Source of the DNA: Macrostomum hystrix
Taxonomy: Eukaryota; Platyhelminthes; Macrostomidae
Direction: 5' to 3'
Length of the DNA stretch: 64,000 nt
NCBI GenBank assembly: GCA_950097015.1
Contig: CATNEN010000001.1
Span: 17,364,501 to 17,428,500 of the forward strand
Below are positions 36,301 through 47,902 of this stretch, in pieces; the first letter of the stretch is position 1, and each line of letters begins with the position of its first letter. Both the position numbers and the translations under genes were made by a program. The notes below the pieces were generated by a model. That model searched no databases, was not told the origin of the DNA, and worked only from the letters and a program-made list of their open reading frames with translations.

Positions 36301-39204
36301 GTGTTCGGATACAATCCCAAGGTCAGCGCCTAGCAGATTTGGATCTAAAAACTTCCTGTTCTTCTGAAGCATTTGGATCATAGACATCCAGAGTTCTTTC
36401 GGGTGGGATTGGTCCGTAGACATATAGTCTTTCTGAGGTATTAAACCATAGACATCTAGCCCTTCTGAGGTATTGGACCATAGACATCCAGTGCTTCTGA
36501 GGTATTGGACCATAGACATCCAGTTCTTCAAGGGATTGGACCAGAGACCTTGAGGATTTGGACCATAGTCAGCCAATCCTTCTGGGGGATTAGACCATAG
36601 ACATCAGTTACTTTTGAGTGTCAACAATCCTTTAATCCAGTTATTTTGCTACAAAATCCTCCAGGTTGATGGAGTGCTGTACGTAGGCTCCTATCCGCTC
36701 ATTGCCGAAACGGACATTGTGAGTTTTCTGCGCCTCATCCCTGGCCTGGAGTCGGCCATGGGGATGCCGCTAACGCTGAGCCTAACAGAGGAGGAGCTGC
36801 AGGCAATGTCCTACGTTGAGTACCAGCAGGACAACATTTTGGTTGTGCCCTGCTTTGTCTCGGCACTCAGCTTCGCAGTGAATCGATCACTCAGAGAGTA
36901 CGCGCCCTTTGTTGGCGAACGAGTTCAACAATTCTTGCTGAGCGGCGTTCCGGAACCAGACAAGGCATTCCAGCCTGGCCTAACTCAACAGTTCTGCCGC
37001 TTGTCAGTCTACATGGGCCAGATGAATGCTCACGGTGCACTGAACACACAGGAGATGGTGATTGTGCATCACTACCTGCAGCTTGTCACCTCCTATACTC
37101 AGGAGCTCACCCAGCTGGGCAGTGCTCATGATTTCCTGCCGCTGGCTTCAACCATCTCGCTGCTGAAAGATTTGGAGAATCTGTTAGCTTCCAGTCCGTA
37201 CGCTGAGCAGCCGCTGTTCCGTGTGCTCACGGAGACCCTATTAGTATCGCTGCGAGACGTCTATCTGAAGAATCGCAGGCTGAGAACACTGCTCAGCCTG
37301 TGCGCTGTGCTGCATCCTAAATTTAAAGATAGCGGCGAGCGTCACTTTGATCAGATGGAAGTTGACGACCTGATTGAATACCTGTGCCAGCAGAATCACC
37401 TGGCCTTCTGCGAGACACGCCAAGTACTCATTGACGATCAGTGCATGACTGTGCTAGTTAAACGGCCCGTGGCTGAGATCTATGCCAAGGTTAAAGAACA
37501 GCTTAACAGGGCGCTGATTACCTATAGGGAGCAGGTAAGAATAGTTATTGTTCATAATTTCATTTAATTATTCCTTTAGTTTCTAAAATTTAGTATTATT
37601 AAATAGCCAGCTTCGTTAACAGTAACACTACTAACGGGGGGGGGATTCTCACCCCTGACAATTATTTTACTGCACCCGATCGGAGCAACTCAAGAACGCG
37701 GGCCAAGTTTTTGTTGCGCATCTTCTTAAAAAAGAATCAAGTCGCCAGCTCTTCAGACTGTCTAGATATTCAATGGTTCTGGCCGTACACCGCTATCCAT
37801 GAATTAGCACTGCGCCTCAGTGCGGCCTTGCCTGATGCCTTCAAAATTGATCAGTCATGTCACCCGAATGTGCCTGCATCATCATGTGGAAATAGGCCAC
37901 TATGGACACCCTGACGCGAATTTTTCCTATTTCACTGATCAAGCCAAAATATTAAACGCAGCTCAACCACAGTACACCATGGCCTAGTCTGTCAACCAAG
38001 CAGTGACCAGCCGACTCTGTTTGCATTCGGGCGCTGTCAAAACATTTTCAGAGGGGTGGAAATTCCCCCCCCCTTGGTATACATGGCTTGGTAGCCCTAC
38101 TGTTAACATGAATTAGATCAGGGGTAGGCAATCTTATTTGCTGGCGGGCCAAAGAGAGAACCTAAAAGACGACAGCGGGCCGCATTGACTGTATAAATAT
38201 GAGATAGGGGAGAGATGAAACACGGGAGAGATGAGACACGGGAGAGATTAGACACGGCAGAGATGAGACACAGGAAAGATGGGACACGAGAGAGATGAGA
38301 CACGGGAGTGATAAGACAGGGGAGAGATTAGACACGGGGGAGATTAGACACGGGAGAGATTAGACGCGGGAGAGATTAGACACCGGAGAGATGAGACACA
38401 GGAAAGATGGGACACGAGAGAGATGAGACACGGGAGAGATAAGACAGGGGAGAGATTAGACAGGGGAGAGATTAGACGCGGGAGAGATTAGACACCGGAG
38501 AGATGAGACACAGGAAAGATGGGACACGAGAGAGATGAGACACGGGAGAGATAAGACAGGGGAGAGATTAGACACGGGAGAGATGAGACACGGGAGAGAT
38601 TAGACACGGGAGAGATTAGACACGAGATAGATGAAACAGGACACTGCAGATGTCAGAAAGGGCAACGGGCCGGATTCGGGAGCTTCGAGGGCCGCATCTG
38701 GCCCGCGGGCCGGAGTTTGCCGACCCCTGAATTAGATAGTCCTTTTTAACGAGTTATAATTTAACTTCCGTTATTTTTTTTCGTTGCTTTTGGTTGCTTA
38801 ATTTCGTTAACTTTTAAAGTTCCGTTACTCAAAGTTTTAAAATACTTGAAATAGTCGTAGTTTATTTTTACTTAATATTTACTTAATTTATATTCCGTTA
38901 ATCGCGAACTATAAAAGCGTTAGTTAAAGTCGTTAATCGTTAGTAAATGTGAAAATCAATCGCGCCTCCATTCAAGGTGTGCTCATGGCGCACCTTCTGG
39001 GAGCACAAGAGCACCACTATTCCGCATCTGTGGCGCTTCCTGCAGCACCTTCTAGTCCTGCCTGTCACTGCCGCTCCGCCAAGCAAGCTGCTCACTACAA
39101 AGTTTCAGCGCCGACTGTCAGCACTGCAGCCTGAGCAGCTGCACGCCCAGCTGAGACTGCACTTTAACTCCAAGCCTAGCGGTGCGGGTCCGGCCTTGAC
39201 CTGA
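33357..39204 (+). CDS. Domesticated hAT transposase with NOL4-like N-terminal half
   Basis: Six exons join in phase: 33357-34010, 34318-34514, 34672-34859, 35873-36321, 36665-37534, 38977-39204, giving 861 residues. The first 218 are His/Gln/Ser-rich. Exons 1-3 then carry a block ('FRLFVRKKQFRILQ', 'FKRVATVERFYDILSAYH', 'KIPRSVIELFLKLCPVC') that resembles nucleolar protein 4 and also an HHCC zinc-binding layout. Exons 4-6 resemble a hAT transposase: 'SATHWTVSGG' at the place of the DgWTS strand, 'VPCFVSALSFAVN' at the CxxH site, 'LLSLCAVLHPKF', and the dimerisation end 'FWEHKSTTIPHLWRFLQHLL'. The first catalytic Asp and the CxxH His appear lost, and there are clean introns, so it is probably a host gene (transcription or chromatin factor by analogy) and not a mobile enzyme. 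No terminal repeats were found around it. Confidence 0.7.
34045..34250. repeat. Short minisatellite, about 37-bp unit, intron 1 of the NOL4/hAT-like gene
   Basis: About five copies of 'cttcctaaagtttctacccc' plus 'atgtctaccctagagtc'. It occupies most of the 307-bp intron. Confidence 0.92.
34945..35848. repeat. Minisatellite, about 31-bp unit, intron 3 of the NOL4/hAT-like gene
   Basis: The unit is 'attaagattggggatttgag' plus 'gatttaagaat'. Blocks of several units recur (compare about 35240-35450 with 35490-35700). The array ends about 20 bp before the acceptor of exon 4. Confidence 0.96.
36345..36612. repeat. Degenerate minisatellite, about 32-bp unit, intron 4 of the NOL4/hAT-like gene
   Basis: 'ttggaccatagacatccagt' plus 'tcttctgaggta' recurs about seven times with substitutions, filling the intron up to shortly before exon 5. 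Confidence 0.8.
37619..38104. mobile_element. TTAA-flanked MITE-like repeat, copy A
   Basis: It shares long stretches with 52096-52675 and 54211-54589 (for example 'gaatcaagtcgccagctctt', 'cacccgaatgtgcctgcatc', 'cactgatcaagccaaa'). It starts CAGTA and ends TACTG, both flanked by TTAA (37615-37618 side and 38105 side), which would fit a piggyBac-type insertion. The inverted ends are short and no ORF is present. It lies in intron 5 of the NOL4/hAT-like gene, a few bases from a hAT MITE. Confidence 0.65.
38119..38729. mobile_element. hAT MITE with expanded internal 16-bp repeat, complete copy
   Basis: The left end 'CAGGGGTAGGCAA' and the right end 'TTTGCCGACCCCTG' are inverted repeats of hAT type. 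The 8-bp target duplication AATTAGAT is perfect on both sides (38111-38118 and 38730-38737). Sub-terminal 'gcgggccaaagagagaa' and 'gggccgcatctggcccgcgg' also fit hAT elements. The inside is a 16-bp tandem repeat ('gacacgggagagatta' and variants), about 25-30 units. It sits in intron 5 of the NOL4/hAT-like gene. Confidence 0.93.
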
Positions 39205-39339
39205 TTGACTGCATCTGCGGTTTTAGGTGATCATTGCTCTGCGTTTGCTGCCATGAAAAACTGATAGAATTCAGCTCAGCTATGATACAGATTCCCATCA
39301 TACGATCCTCAAGACAAATTAGCTGTCCTCCCAGCTTCT

Positions 39340-40470
39340 TGATAATCCATTCTCCCGGATCCTCCAGATAGATAATCCATTCTCCCAGATCCTCCAGATT
39401 GATAATCCATTCTCCCAGATCTTCAAGATTGATAATCCATTCTCCCAGATCCTCAAGATTGATAATCCATTCTCCCGGATCCTCAAGATTGATAATCCAC
39501 TCTCCCGGATCCTCAAGATTGATAATCCATTCTCCCAGATCCTCAAGATTGATAATCCATTCTCCCGGATCCTCAAGATTGATAATCCATTCTCCCAGAT
39601 CCTCAAGATTGATAATCCATTCTCCCAGATCCTCCAGATTAATAATCCATTCTCCCGCATCCTCCATATTGATAATCCATTCTCCCACATCTTCAATATT
39701 GATAATCCATTCTCCCAGATCCTCCAGATTGATAATCCATTGTCCCAGATCCTCAACATTGATAATCCATTCTCCCAGATCTTCAAAATGGATAATCCAT
39801 TCTCCCGGATCCTCAACATTGATAATCCATTCTCCCAGATCTTCAAGATTGATAATCCATTCTCCCAGATCCTCAAGATTGATCATCCATTCTCCCAGAT
39901 CCTCCAGATTAATAATCCATTCTCCCAGATCCTCAAGATTGATAATCCATTCTACCAGATCCTCCAGATTGATAATCCATTCTCCCAGATCCTCAAGATT
40001 GATAATTCATTCTCCCAGATTCTCAAGATTGATAATCCACTCTCCCGGATCCTCAAGATTGATAATCCATTCTCCCAGATCCTCAAGATTGATAATCCAT
40101 TCTCCCAGATCCTCCAGATTAATAATTCATTCTCCCAGATCCTCAAGATTGATAATCCATTCTACCAGATCCTCCAGATTGATAATCCATTCTCCCAGAT
40201 CCTCAAGATTGATAATTCATTCTCCCAGATTCTCAAGATTGATAATCCACTCTCCCGGATCCTCAAGATTGATAATCCATTCTCCCAGATCCTCAAGATT
40301 GATAATCCACTTGCCCAGATCATTAAGGTTGATAATCCATTCTCTCAGATCCTCAAGGTTGATAATCCATTCTCCCAGATCATTAAGATTGATAATCCAT
40401 TCTCCCAGATCCTCAAGGTTGATAATCCACTTGCCCAGATCATTAAGATTGATAATCCATTCTGCGGAGT
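39340..40470. repeat. Minisatellite, 30-bp unit, about 37 copies
   Basis: The unit is 'gataatccattctcccagat' plus 'cctcaagatt'. It begins about 135 bp after the stop of the NOL4/hAT-like gene. It is open on both strands because 30 is a multiple of 3; the ORFs are spurious. A block at about 39890-40050 is repeated at about 40100-40260. Confidence 0.97.
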
Positions 40471-40489
40471 TAAAATGCTGAGTTAATCT

Positions 40490-41050
40490 TCAACACTGGC
40501 ATTAGCAATGTGTGCTGTTGGAGTTTATTTTTCTTGCGAATCTTTCAGTTTTGTCATTAAGTTTCGCGTATTATTTGTTAATACACTCGTACATTTATGT
40601 GTATATAATTCTAGTTGCATTCGGCCATGCATTTTGTAATGCCCGGAGTTTGGTCTTCATCTGCTTTGCAATTTTATTTCTGGCTTAATCTAGTTTGGGT
40701 CAAGTGAATTGGCTGTTGTTAAAACATGGTAGGGATGCTATAAGTATTTGGCAGTTTAAAAATAGTTTTTTAAAAGATACAATTTGTGTCTCCGAAGTTA
40801 ATCTGTGCTTTCGCACTGTGTTGTTAATCAGTTAATATGTTAGTGTTGATCTTTCTAAGGATTTCCATCGTTCTTTATATTTGCTGCTTCACATTTAATC
40901 ACAAAAATATACTCTGTTTAAAGGCAAAAGTGTTTGCATTTTTTAAAACATGATACAGTTTTGCAAGCCTTTTTAACAATAATTATAATAATTATTTAGT
41001 ACACTTGCCCTTAACTGGGCCAGATGTGTAGCCGACAGCACAGCCGAAAC
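40490..41050. other. Intergenic AT-rich DNA
   Basis: Nothing recognised. Confidence 0.4.
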
Positions 41051-41055
41051 TCAAC

Positions 41056-41522
41056 TTCCCCAACATTGACACTCCACTGTACTCAAATCCCCAACATTGA
41101 CACTCCACTGTACTCAAATTCCCAACATTGACACTCCACTGTACTCAAACTCCCCAACATTGACACTCCACTGTACTCAAACTCCCCAACATTGACACTC
41201 CACTGTACTCAAATTCCCAACATTGACACTCCACTGTACTCAAACTCCCCAACATTGACACTCCACTGTACTCAAATTCCCAACATTGACACTCCACTGT
41301 ACTCAAATCCCCAACATTGACACTCCACTGTACTCAAATCCCCAACATTGACACTCCACTGTACTCAAATCCCCAACATTGACACTCAACTGTACTCAAA
41401 TCCCCAACATTGACACTCCACTGTACTCAAATCCCCAACATTGACACTCCACTGTACTCAAATCCCCAACATTGACACTCCACTGTACTCAAATCCCCAA
41501 CATTGACACTCCACTGTACTCA
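41056..41522. repeat. Minisatellite, 31-bp unit, about 15 copies
   Basis: The unit is 'ccccaacattgacactccac' plus 'tgtactcaaat', with one-base length changes at the C run. Confidence 0.96.
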
Positions 41523-42072
41523 AGTCGTCAACTATCGATGCTGTATTGAAACTTCATGGACTTACATAGGTGGAAACAAGTGACAAGTGTTTCCTAGTCC
41601 CACGAATTCTATTATTAATTTATTTTTATATTCAAGCAACATCAATTTTTGAGCTTGTAATCAAATGGCTCTATTTTTGATATCTGTTACTGCAAATAAA
41701 CTTTATCGTTTTTTTACAAACGACTCTACTAACTTAGTAGCATAGGAAGGGCAGGCGACACGGATTAACAGTGACGATGGATTTAGATTAGAAGCGGAAT
41801 AAAATAAATTGAACATCACACATCGAGTCATGAGAAAGTTAATGTAGTAGTGCAGGCACATGCAACGTGTATTTTTCAGAGACCATTTTAGGATAATTGC
41901 CTTAGAATGAAACTAATACATCAGAGTCATTGTCGACTAGCAATTGCACTACCAATAAGCACTACTCACAGTAGTAGATTAAAAGCTTCCGTCGGTGCTG
42001 ATATTATCGTTGAAGCGAGTTTTTTATAAAAATTGACGCCCAGACGGGGTTCCTCACGATGCACACAGTCAG
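41523..42072. other. 3' flank of the TRIM gene
   Basis: On the minus strand this is downstream of the TRIM stop codon. 'ttttataaaaattg' occurs near 42022-42036. No further coding sequence such as an NHL or filamin domain was found. Confidence 0.4.
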
Positions 42073-45000
42073 CTACAGATCGGTTACTCCCGGATTTCCG
42101 GTGGCACCGTATTCGTCCATGCTGGCAGTCCCAGCTGCCATCATGCGTCTGTGCCGTCTCCTGTTGAAGAAGCCGCTCTGCTGTTGCTCATCTTCAGCCT
42201 GCGGTGGCTGCTGCGGCTGCGGCTGCTGCATTCCAGGTTGCTGCGGCTGCTGCTGCTGCTGTTGCTGCTGAGCCGTTCGTGACGTCATCCTCGACGTGTT
42301 GACACCTTTATCATCGCGCTCCACCGTGTCAGTGGCTGACTGCTGGTCTGCCAGCTCCTTCGAAGGCGTCTGAGTCTCAGCGCTGACCGTCTCGACGGGA
42401 GCGGGGGCCGCAGCGGCGGGACGGCTCTGCGCGGCGCCGAAGTGGCCCACGTCGCGCGTTGGCGTGAAATCGACCAAAAGGCAGGACTCACGCAGGAAAT
42501 CGACCGGGTCAGTCTGCACCTCGACACTTTCCGTGTCATCACCTGCGCCCACTGTGTCCATGCTGCTCGTGAGGGAGGAGAAGCTGGATGGGGTTCAGGG
42601 AGACTGCTTAGGATGAGCCAGTGAACAGTTCCGGATTTTCATAATGACATCACCAAGCTCGCCTAATACCTTATAAACGTTTCGATCCACTCTTAGCCTC
42701 ACCCACTCACTCCCAAGCTCACCTACTCACTCCCAAGCTCACCTACTCACTCCCAAGCTCACCTACTCACTCCCAAGCTCACCCACTCACTCCCAAGCTC
42801 ACCTACTCACTCCCAAGCTCACCTACTCACTCCCAAGCTCACCCACTCACTCCCAAGCTCACCCACTCACTCCCATGCTCACCCACTCACTCCCAAGCTC
42901 ACCTACTCACTCCCAAGCTCACCTACTCACTCCCAAGCTCACCTACTCACTCCCAAGCTCACCTACTCACTCCCAAGCTCACCTACTCACTCCCAAGCTC
43001 ACCTACTCACTCCCAAGCTCACTGCTGGACTGACTAAGTTCTCACCTTGAGTTAGAGATGATGCAGCTGCGAAATTTGCTCGCATTCGGCTTGTCCATAT
43101 CCTGTATGGAGCCTAACTCGATGTGGCCAGGCAGAAACCGGATCTCCTTGCTCATTGTCTTGGGCAAGTCCAGCTCCATGGCTATAGACAGCGAGGACAG
43201 CTTCTCCTGGACCTCCTTCTTGAGCAGCAGCAGCTCAATGTCCTTGCCCTGCAGCACTATCTCAGTGAGTGCGCATGTGCTCTTCAGTGTGCTCAGGGCA
43301 GACTGGAGGTCCGCCTTGCGGCCAATGACCTCCATGGTCTGCTTGCCGTACAGGTTGTGAATCTCTTCCACCAGCTGTTTCTCGCGTTGGCGAATCTGAT
43401 AATTGAGGGTTGTGCAGCTGTGCAACTAATTGGAATTTAATTGGGGATTTTTTGGTTCTTGCCACAAGGTCTCAAATATCTTACGTCTCAAAACCACAGG
43501 ATCTCAAAACCACAGGATCTCAAAACCACAGGATCTCAAAACCACAGGATCTCAAAACCACAGGATCTCAAAACTACAGGATCTCAAAGCCACAGGATCT
43601 CAATACCACAATATCTCAAAACCACAGGATCTCAAAACCACAGGATCTCAAAGCCACAGGATCTCAAAACTACAGGATCTCATAACCACAGGATCTCAAA
43701 ACTACAGGATCTCAAAGCCACAGGATCTCAAAACTACAGGATCTCATAACCACAGGATCTCAAAACCACAGGATCTCATAACCACAGGATCTCAAAACCA
43801 CAGGATCTCAAAACCACAGGATCTCAAAACCACAGGATCTCAAAATCACAGGATCTCAAAACCACAGGATCTCAAAGTTCCAGGATCTCAATACCACAAT
43901 ATCTCAAAACCACAGGATCTCAAAGCCACATGATCTCAAAGCCACAGGATCTCAAAGCCACAGGATCTCAAAACTACAGGATCTCAAAGCCACAGGATCT
44001 CAAAGCCACAGGATCTCAAAGCCACAGGATCTCAAAGCCACAGGATCTCAAAACTACAGGATCTCAAAACCACAGGATCTCAAAGCCAAAGGATCTCAAA
44101 ACCATAGGATCTCAAAACTACAGGATCTCAAAGCCACAGGATCTCAAAACTACAGGATCTCATAACCACAGGATCTCAAAGTTCCAGGATCTCAATACCA
44201 CAATATCTCAAAACCACAGGATCTCAAAGCCACATGATCTCAAAGCCACAGGATCTCAAAGCCACAGGATCTCAAAACTACAGGATCTCAAAGCCACAGG
44301 ATCTCAAAGCCACAGGATCTCAAAACTACAGGATCTCATAACCACAGGATCTCAAAACCACAGGATCTCAAAGCCACAGGATCTCAAAACTACAGGATCT
44401 CATAACCACAGGATCTCAAAACCACAGGATCTCAAAGCCACAGGATCTCAAAACTACAGGATCTCATAACCACAGGATCTCAAAACCACAGGATCTCATA
44501 ACCACAGGATCTCAAAACCACAGGATCTCAAAACCACAGGATCTCAAAACCACAGGATCTCAAAGCCACAGGATCTCAAAACCACAGGATCTCAAAGCCA
44601 CAGGATCTCAAAACTACAGGATCTCATAACCACAGGATCTCAAAACCACAGGATCTCAAAGCCACAGGATCTCAAAACTACAGGATCTCATAACCACAGG
44701 ATCTCATAACCACAGGATCTCAAAACTACAGGATCTCAAAGCCACAGGATCTCAAAACTACAGGATCTCATAACCACAGGATCTCAAAACCACAGGATCT
44801 CAAAACCACAGGATCTCAAAACCACAGGATCTCAAAATCACAGGATCTCAAAACCACAGGATCTCAAAGTTCCAGGATCTCAATACCACAATATCTCAAA
44901 ACCACAGGATCTCAAAGCCACAGGATCTCAAAGCCACAGGATCTCAAAGCCACAGGATCTCAAAACTACAGGATCTCAAAGCCACAGGATCTCAAAGCCA

Positions 45001-47760
45001 CAGGATCTCAGCCACAGGATCTCAAAGCCACAGGATCTCAAAACTACAGGATCTCAAAACCACAGGATCTCAAAGCCACAGGATCTCAAAACCACAGGAT
45101 CTCAAAACTACAGGATCTCAAAGCCACAGGATCTCAAAACTACAGGATCTCATAACCACAGGATCTCAAAACCACAGGATCTCAAAGCCACAGGATCTCA
45201 AAACTACAGGATCTCATAACCACAGGATCTCAAAACCACAGGATCTCAAAGCCACAGGATCTCAAAACTACAGGATCTCATAACCACAGGATCTCAAAAC
45301 CACAGGATCTCAAAGCCACAGGATCTCAAAACTACAGGATCTCATAACCACAGGATCTCAAAACCACAGGATCTCATAACCACAGGAGCTCAAAACCACA
45401 GGATCTCAAAATCACAGGATCTCAAAACCACAGGATCTCAAAGTTCCAGGATCTCAATACTACAATATCTCAAAACCACAGGATCTCAAAACCACAGGAT
45501 CTCAAAGCCACAGGATCTCAAAACCACAGGATCTCAAAACCACAGGATCTCAAAGCCACAGGATCTCAAAACTACAGGATCTCATAACCACAGGATCTCA
45601 TAACCACAGGATCTCAAAACTACAGGATCTCAAAGCCACAGGATCTCAAAACTACAGGATCTCATAACCACAGGATCTCAAAACTACAGGATCTCAAAGC
45701 CACAGGATCTCAAAACTACAGGATCTCATAACCACAGGATCTCATAACCACAGGATCTCAAAACTACAGGATCTCAAAGCCACAGGATCTCAAAACTACA
45801 GGATCTCATAACCACAGGATCTCAAAACTACAGGATCTCATAACCACAGGATCTCAAAACCACAGGATCTCAAAGCCACAGGATCTCAAAACTACAGGAT
45901 CTCATAACCACAGGATCTCAAAACCACAGGATCTCATAACCACAGGAGCTCAAAACCACAGGATCTCAAAATCACAGGATCTCAAAACCACAGGATCTCA
46001 AAGTTCCAGGATCTCAATACTACAATATCTCAAAACCACAGGATCTCAAAACCACAGGATCTCAAAGCCACAGGATCTCAAAACCACAGGATCTCAAAAC
46101 CACAGGATCTCAAAGCCACAGGATCTCAAAACTACAGGATCTCATAACCACAGGATCTCATAACCACAGGATCTCAAAACTACAGGATCTCAAAGCCACA
46201 GGATCTCAAAACTACAGGATCTCATAACCACAGGATCTCAAAACCACAGGATCTCAAAGCCACAGGATCTCAAAACTACAGGATCTCATAACCACAGGAT
46301 CTCATAACCACAGGATCTCAAAACTACAGGATCTCAAAGCCACAGGATCTCAAAACTACAGGATCTCATAACCACAGGATCTCAAAACTACAGGATCTCA
46401 TAACCACAGGATCTCAAAACCACAGGATCTCAAAACCACAGGATCTCAAAACCACAGGATCTCAAAACCACAGGATCTCAAAACTACAGGATCTCATAAC
46501 CACAGGATCTCAAAACCACAGGATCTCAAAACCACAGGATCTCAAAGCCACAGGATCTCAAAACTACAGGATCTCATAACCACAGGATCTCAAAACCACA
46601 GGATCTCAAAACCACAGGATCTCAAAACCACAGGATCTCAAAGCCACAGGATCTCAAAACTACAGGATCTCATAACCACAGGATCTCAAAACTACAGGAT
46701 CTCAAAGCCACAGGATCTCAAAACCACAGGATCTCATAACCACAGGATCTCAAAACCACAGGATCTCAAAACCACAGGATCTCAAAATCACAGGATCTCT
46801 AAAAAACAGGTTCTCAAGACCCAAGATTTTAAATTCCCAGGATCTTAAAGTCCAGCATCCCAGGATGTTGAAGTCCAAATGTCGTACTCACATCCGCAAT
46901 GAACTCGATAGCCAGCTCCCGGATCTTCTGCTCGGCCTCAGTTATCTGGCGCTCAGTGCTGGCCACTCGCTCCACATACTTCTCGTAGACTTCAATCTTG
47001 CCCTTGCAGTCGGCAAGGATGCCTTCGATGTCGGATTTGTACTTGACGACAGCTTCGCTGAAGTTGGACACCTCGTGGTCCTTGTGCTCGTTGAAGGTGC
47101 AGATGATGCAGATGCAGGCTTGGCAGGGCTCGCAGTAGAACCGCACAACCTCATCTTCGTGCTCCTTGCAGATGACATCCTTCTCCGTTTCGACGTCAAA
47201 AATCGAATGATCGCGCGTGACCTTGGTCTCTTTGTGCTGTTCGACGCACGCGGCGCAGAGCAGCTTGTTGCAGTCCAGGCACTTGCTAGCTGCGTCGCGC
47301 AGCTTCTTGGACACCGTCTTGCAGATGTCACAGTTGGGCGTGGTGGCCGCCTTCTGCCGGTCCATCGTGTCCGACAGATTCGAAATGAGAAAGTTGTCAG
47401 GCAGCTTCTTGGCTCCTCCCACCGGCAGCTGTGTCCGCTTGCGGCAGAGCGGGCAGGTGAACTCGCGGTAGTCCGAGTACTTCTTGTAGGCCGCCTCCGA
47501 TGCGATGTGGTTCTCGATGCAGACTTCGCAGAAGGTGTGCAGGCAAGCCAGACATTTCGGCGTCTTGAACGACTCCATGCAGATTTTGCAGACGAGAAAC
47601 TCGTCGTGAATCTCTTGGACCAGCTTGCCAGCGGAGCCGACCGCGGCTGACATGATGGGCGATGGGCTGAAGCGGGAGCCGCCACTGGTAGACGGTTTCG
47701 CAAGGGAGCTGGGCTGATCCACCACACTCTTGGAGCGCACCTTCTCTTCGCCTGTGGAGT
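42073..47760 (-). CDS. TRIM (RING, B-box, coiled-coil) E3 ubiquitin ligase, 5' end unresolved
   Basis: Exons 47760(?)-46892, 43395-43046 and 42583-42073 join in phase. The RING finger 'CKICMESFKTPKCLACLHTF' continues to 'CPLCRK'; a B-box 1 ('CDICKTVSKKLRDAASKCLD', then 'CAACVEQH') and a B-box 2 ('CKEHEDEVVRFYCEPC', then 'CTFNEHKDH') follow, then a long coiled coil running into exon 2. Domain order and RING sequence recall the TRIM2/3 group. The last exon is unlike them: acidic and low-complexity, with 'QQQQQQQQ' and 'PQPQQPPQ' runs, ending 'GVTDL', and no filamin or NHL domain. The 5' end is uncertain: an acceptor-like 'cgaactcag' at about 47760 suggests a further upstream exon, while ATG 47653 ('MSAAVGSAGK') could be the start. 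It probably ubiquitinates protein targets in the cytoplasm; targets unknown. Confidence 0.85.
42705..43022. repeat. Minisatellite, 20-bp unit, 16 copies, TRIM intron
   Basis: The unit 'acctactcactcccaagctc' is nearly invariant (acctac/acccac). It ends about 24 bp from the donor of the middle exon. Confidence 0.97.
43482..46805. repeat. Minisatellite, 16-bp unit, about 207 copies, TRIM intron
   Basis: The unit is 'cacaggatctcaaaac' with variants 'aaagc', 'aaact' and 'ataac'. Order of variants repeats in larger blocks (for example the 'aaagttccaggatctcaata' marker recurs at about 43875, 44180, 44868, 45441 and 46001), showing duplications of several hundred bases. At 3.3 kb it is the largest array here and fills nearly the whole intron. 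Confidence 0.98.
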
Positions 47761-47828
47761 CTGAGTTCGATTGTATGGCTTGGTACAGCAACAGCAATTG
47801 TAGGCCCTAGACCCATTCTGCCCATTCT

Positions 47829-47900
47829 CCTGAGCACTCACACAAGTGTGTACATCTGCCCTGACTATCTCATTGTACACTCCCACTGTGTCATAGTGTT
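47829..47900 (-). repeat. SINE fragment, reverse orientation
   Basis: The reverse complement gives 'gtcagggcagatgtacacac' and 'ttgtgtgagtg', which belong to the body of the SINE family. It abuts copy 3 in the opposite orientation. Confidence 0.6.
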
Positions 47901-47902
47901 TG

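Noticed and set aside
37615-38108. Solo LTR of a retrotransposon
   Set aside because: The ends are CAGTA/TACTG with TTAA flanks, not TG...CA with a 4-6 bp duplication; no primer-binding site or polypurine tract was seen.
39176-40486. Repetitive ORFs of up to 360 codons on both strands
   Set aside because: They are translations of the 30-bp minisatellite.
43410-44469. Repetitive 'KPQDLKTTGSQNHRIS' ORFs
   Set aside because: They are translations of the 16-bp minisatellite in the TRIM intron, on the strand opposite the gene.
46865-47650. Plus-strand ORF of 261 codons
   Set aside because: It is the antisense of the RING/B-box exon of TRIM, whose cysteine pattern is clear on the minus strand.
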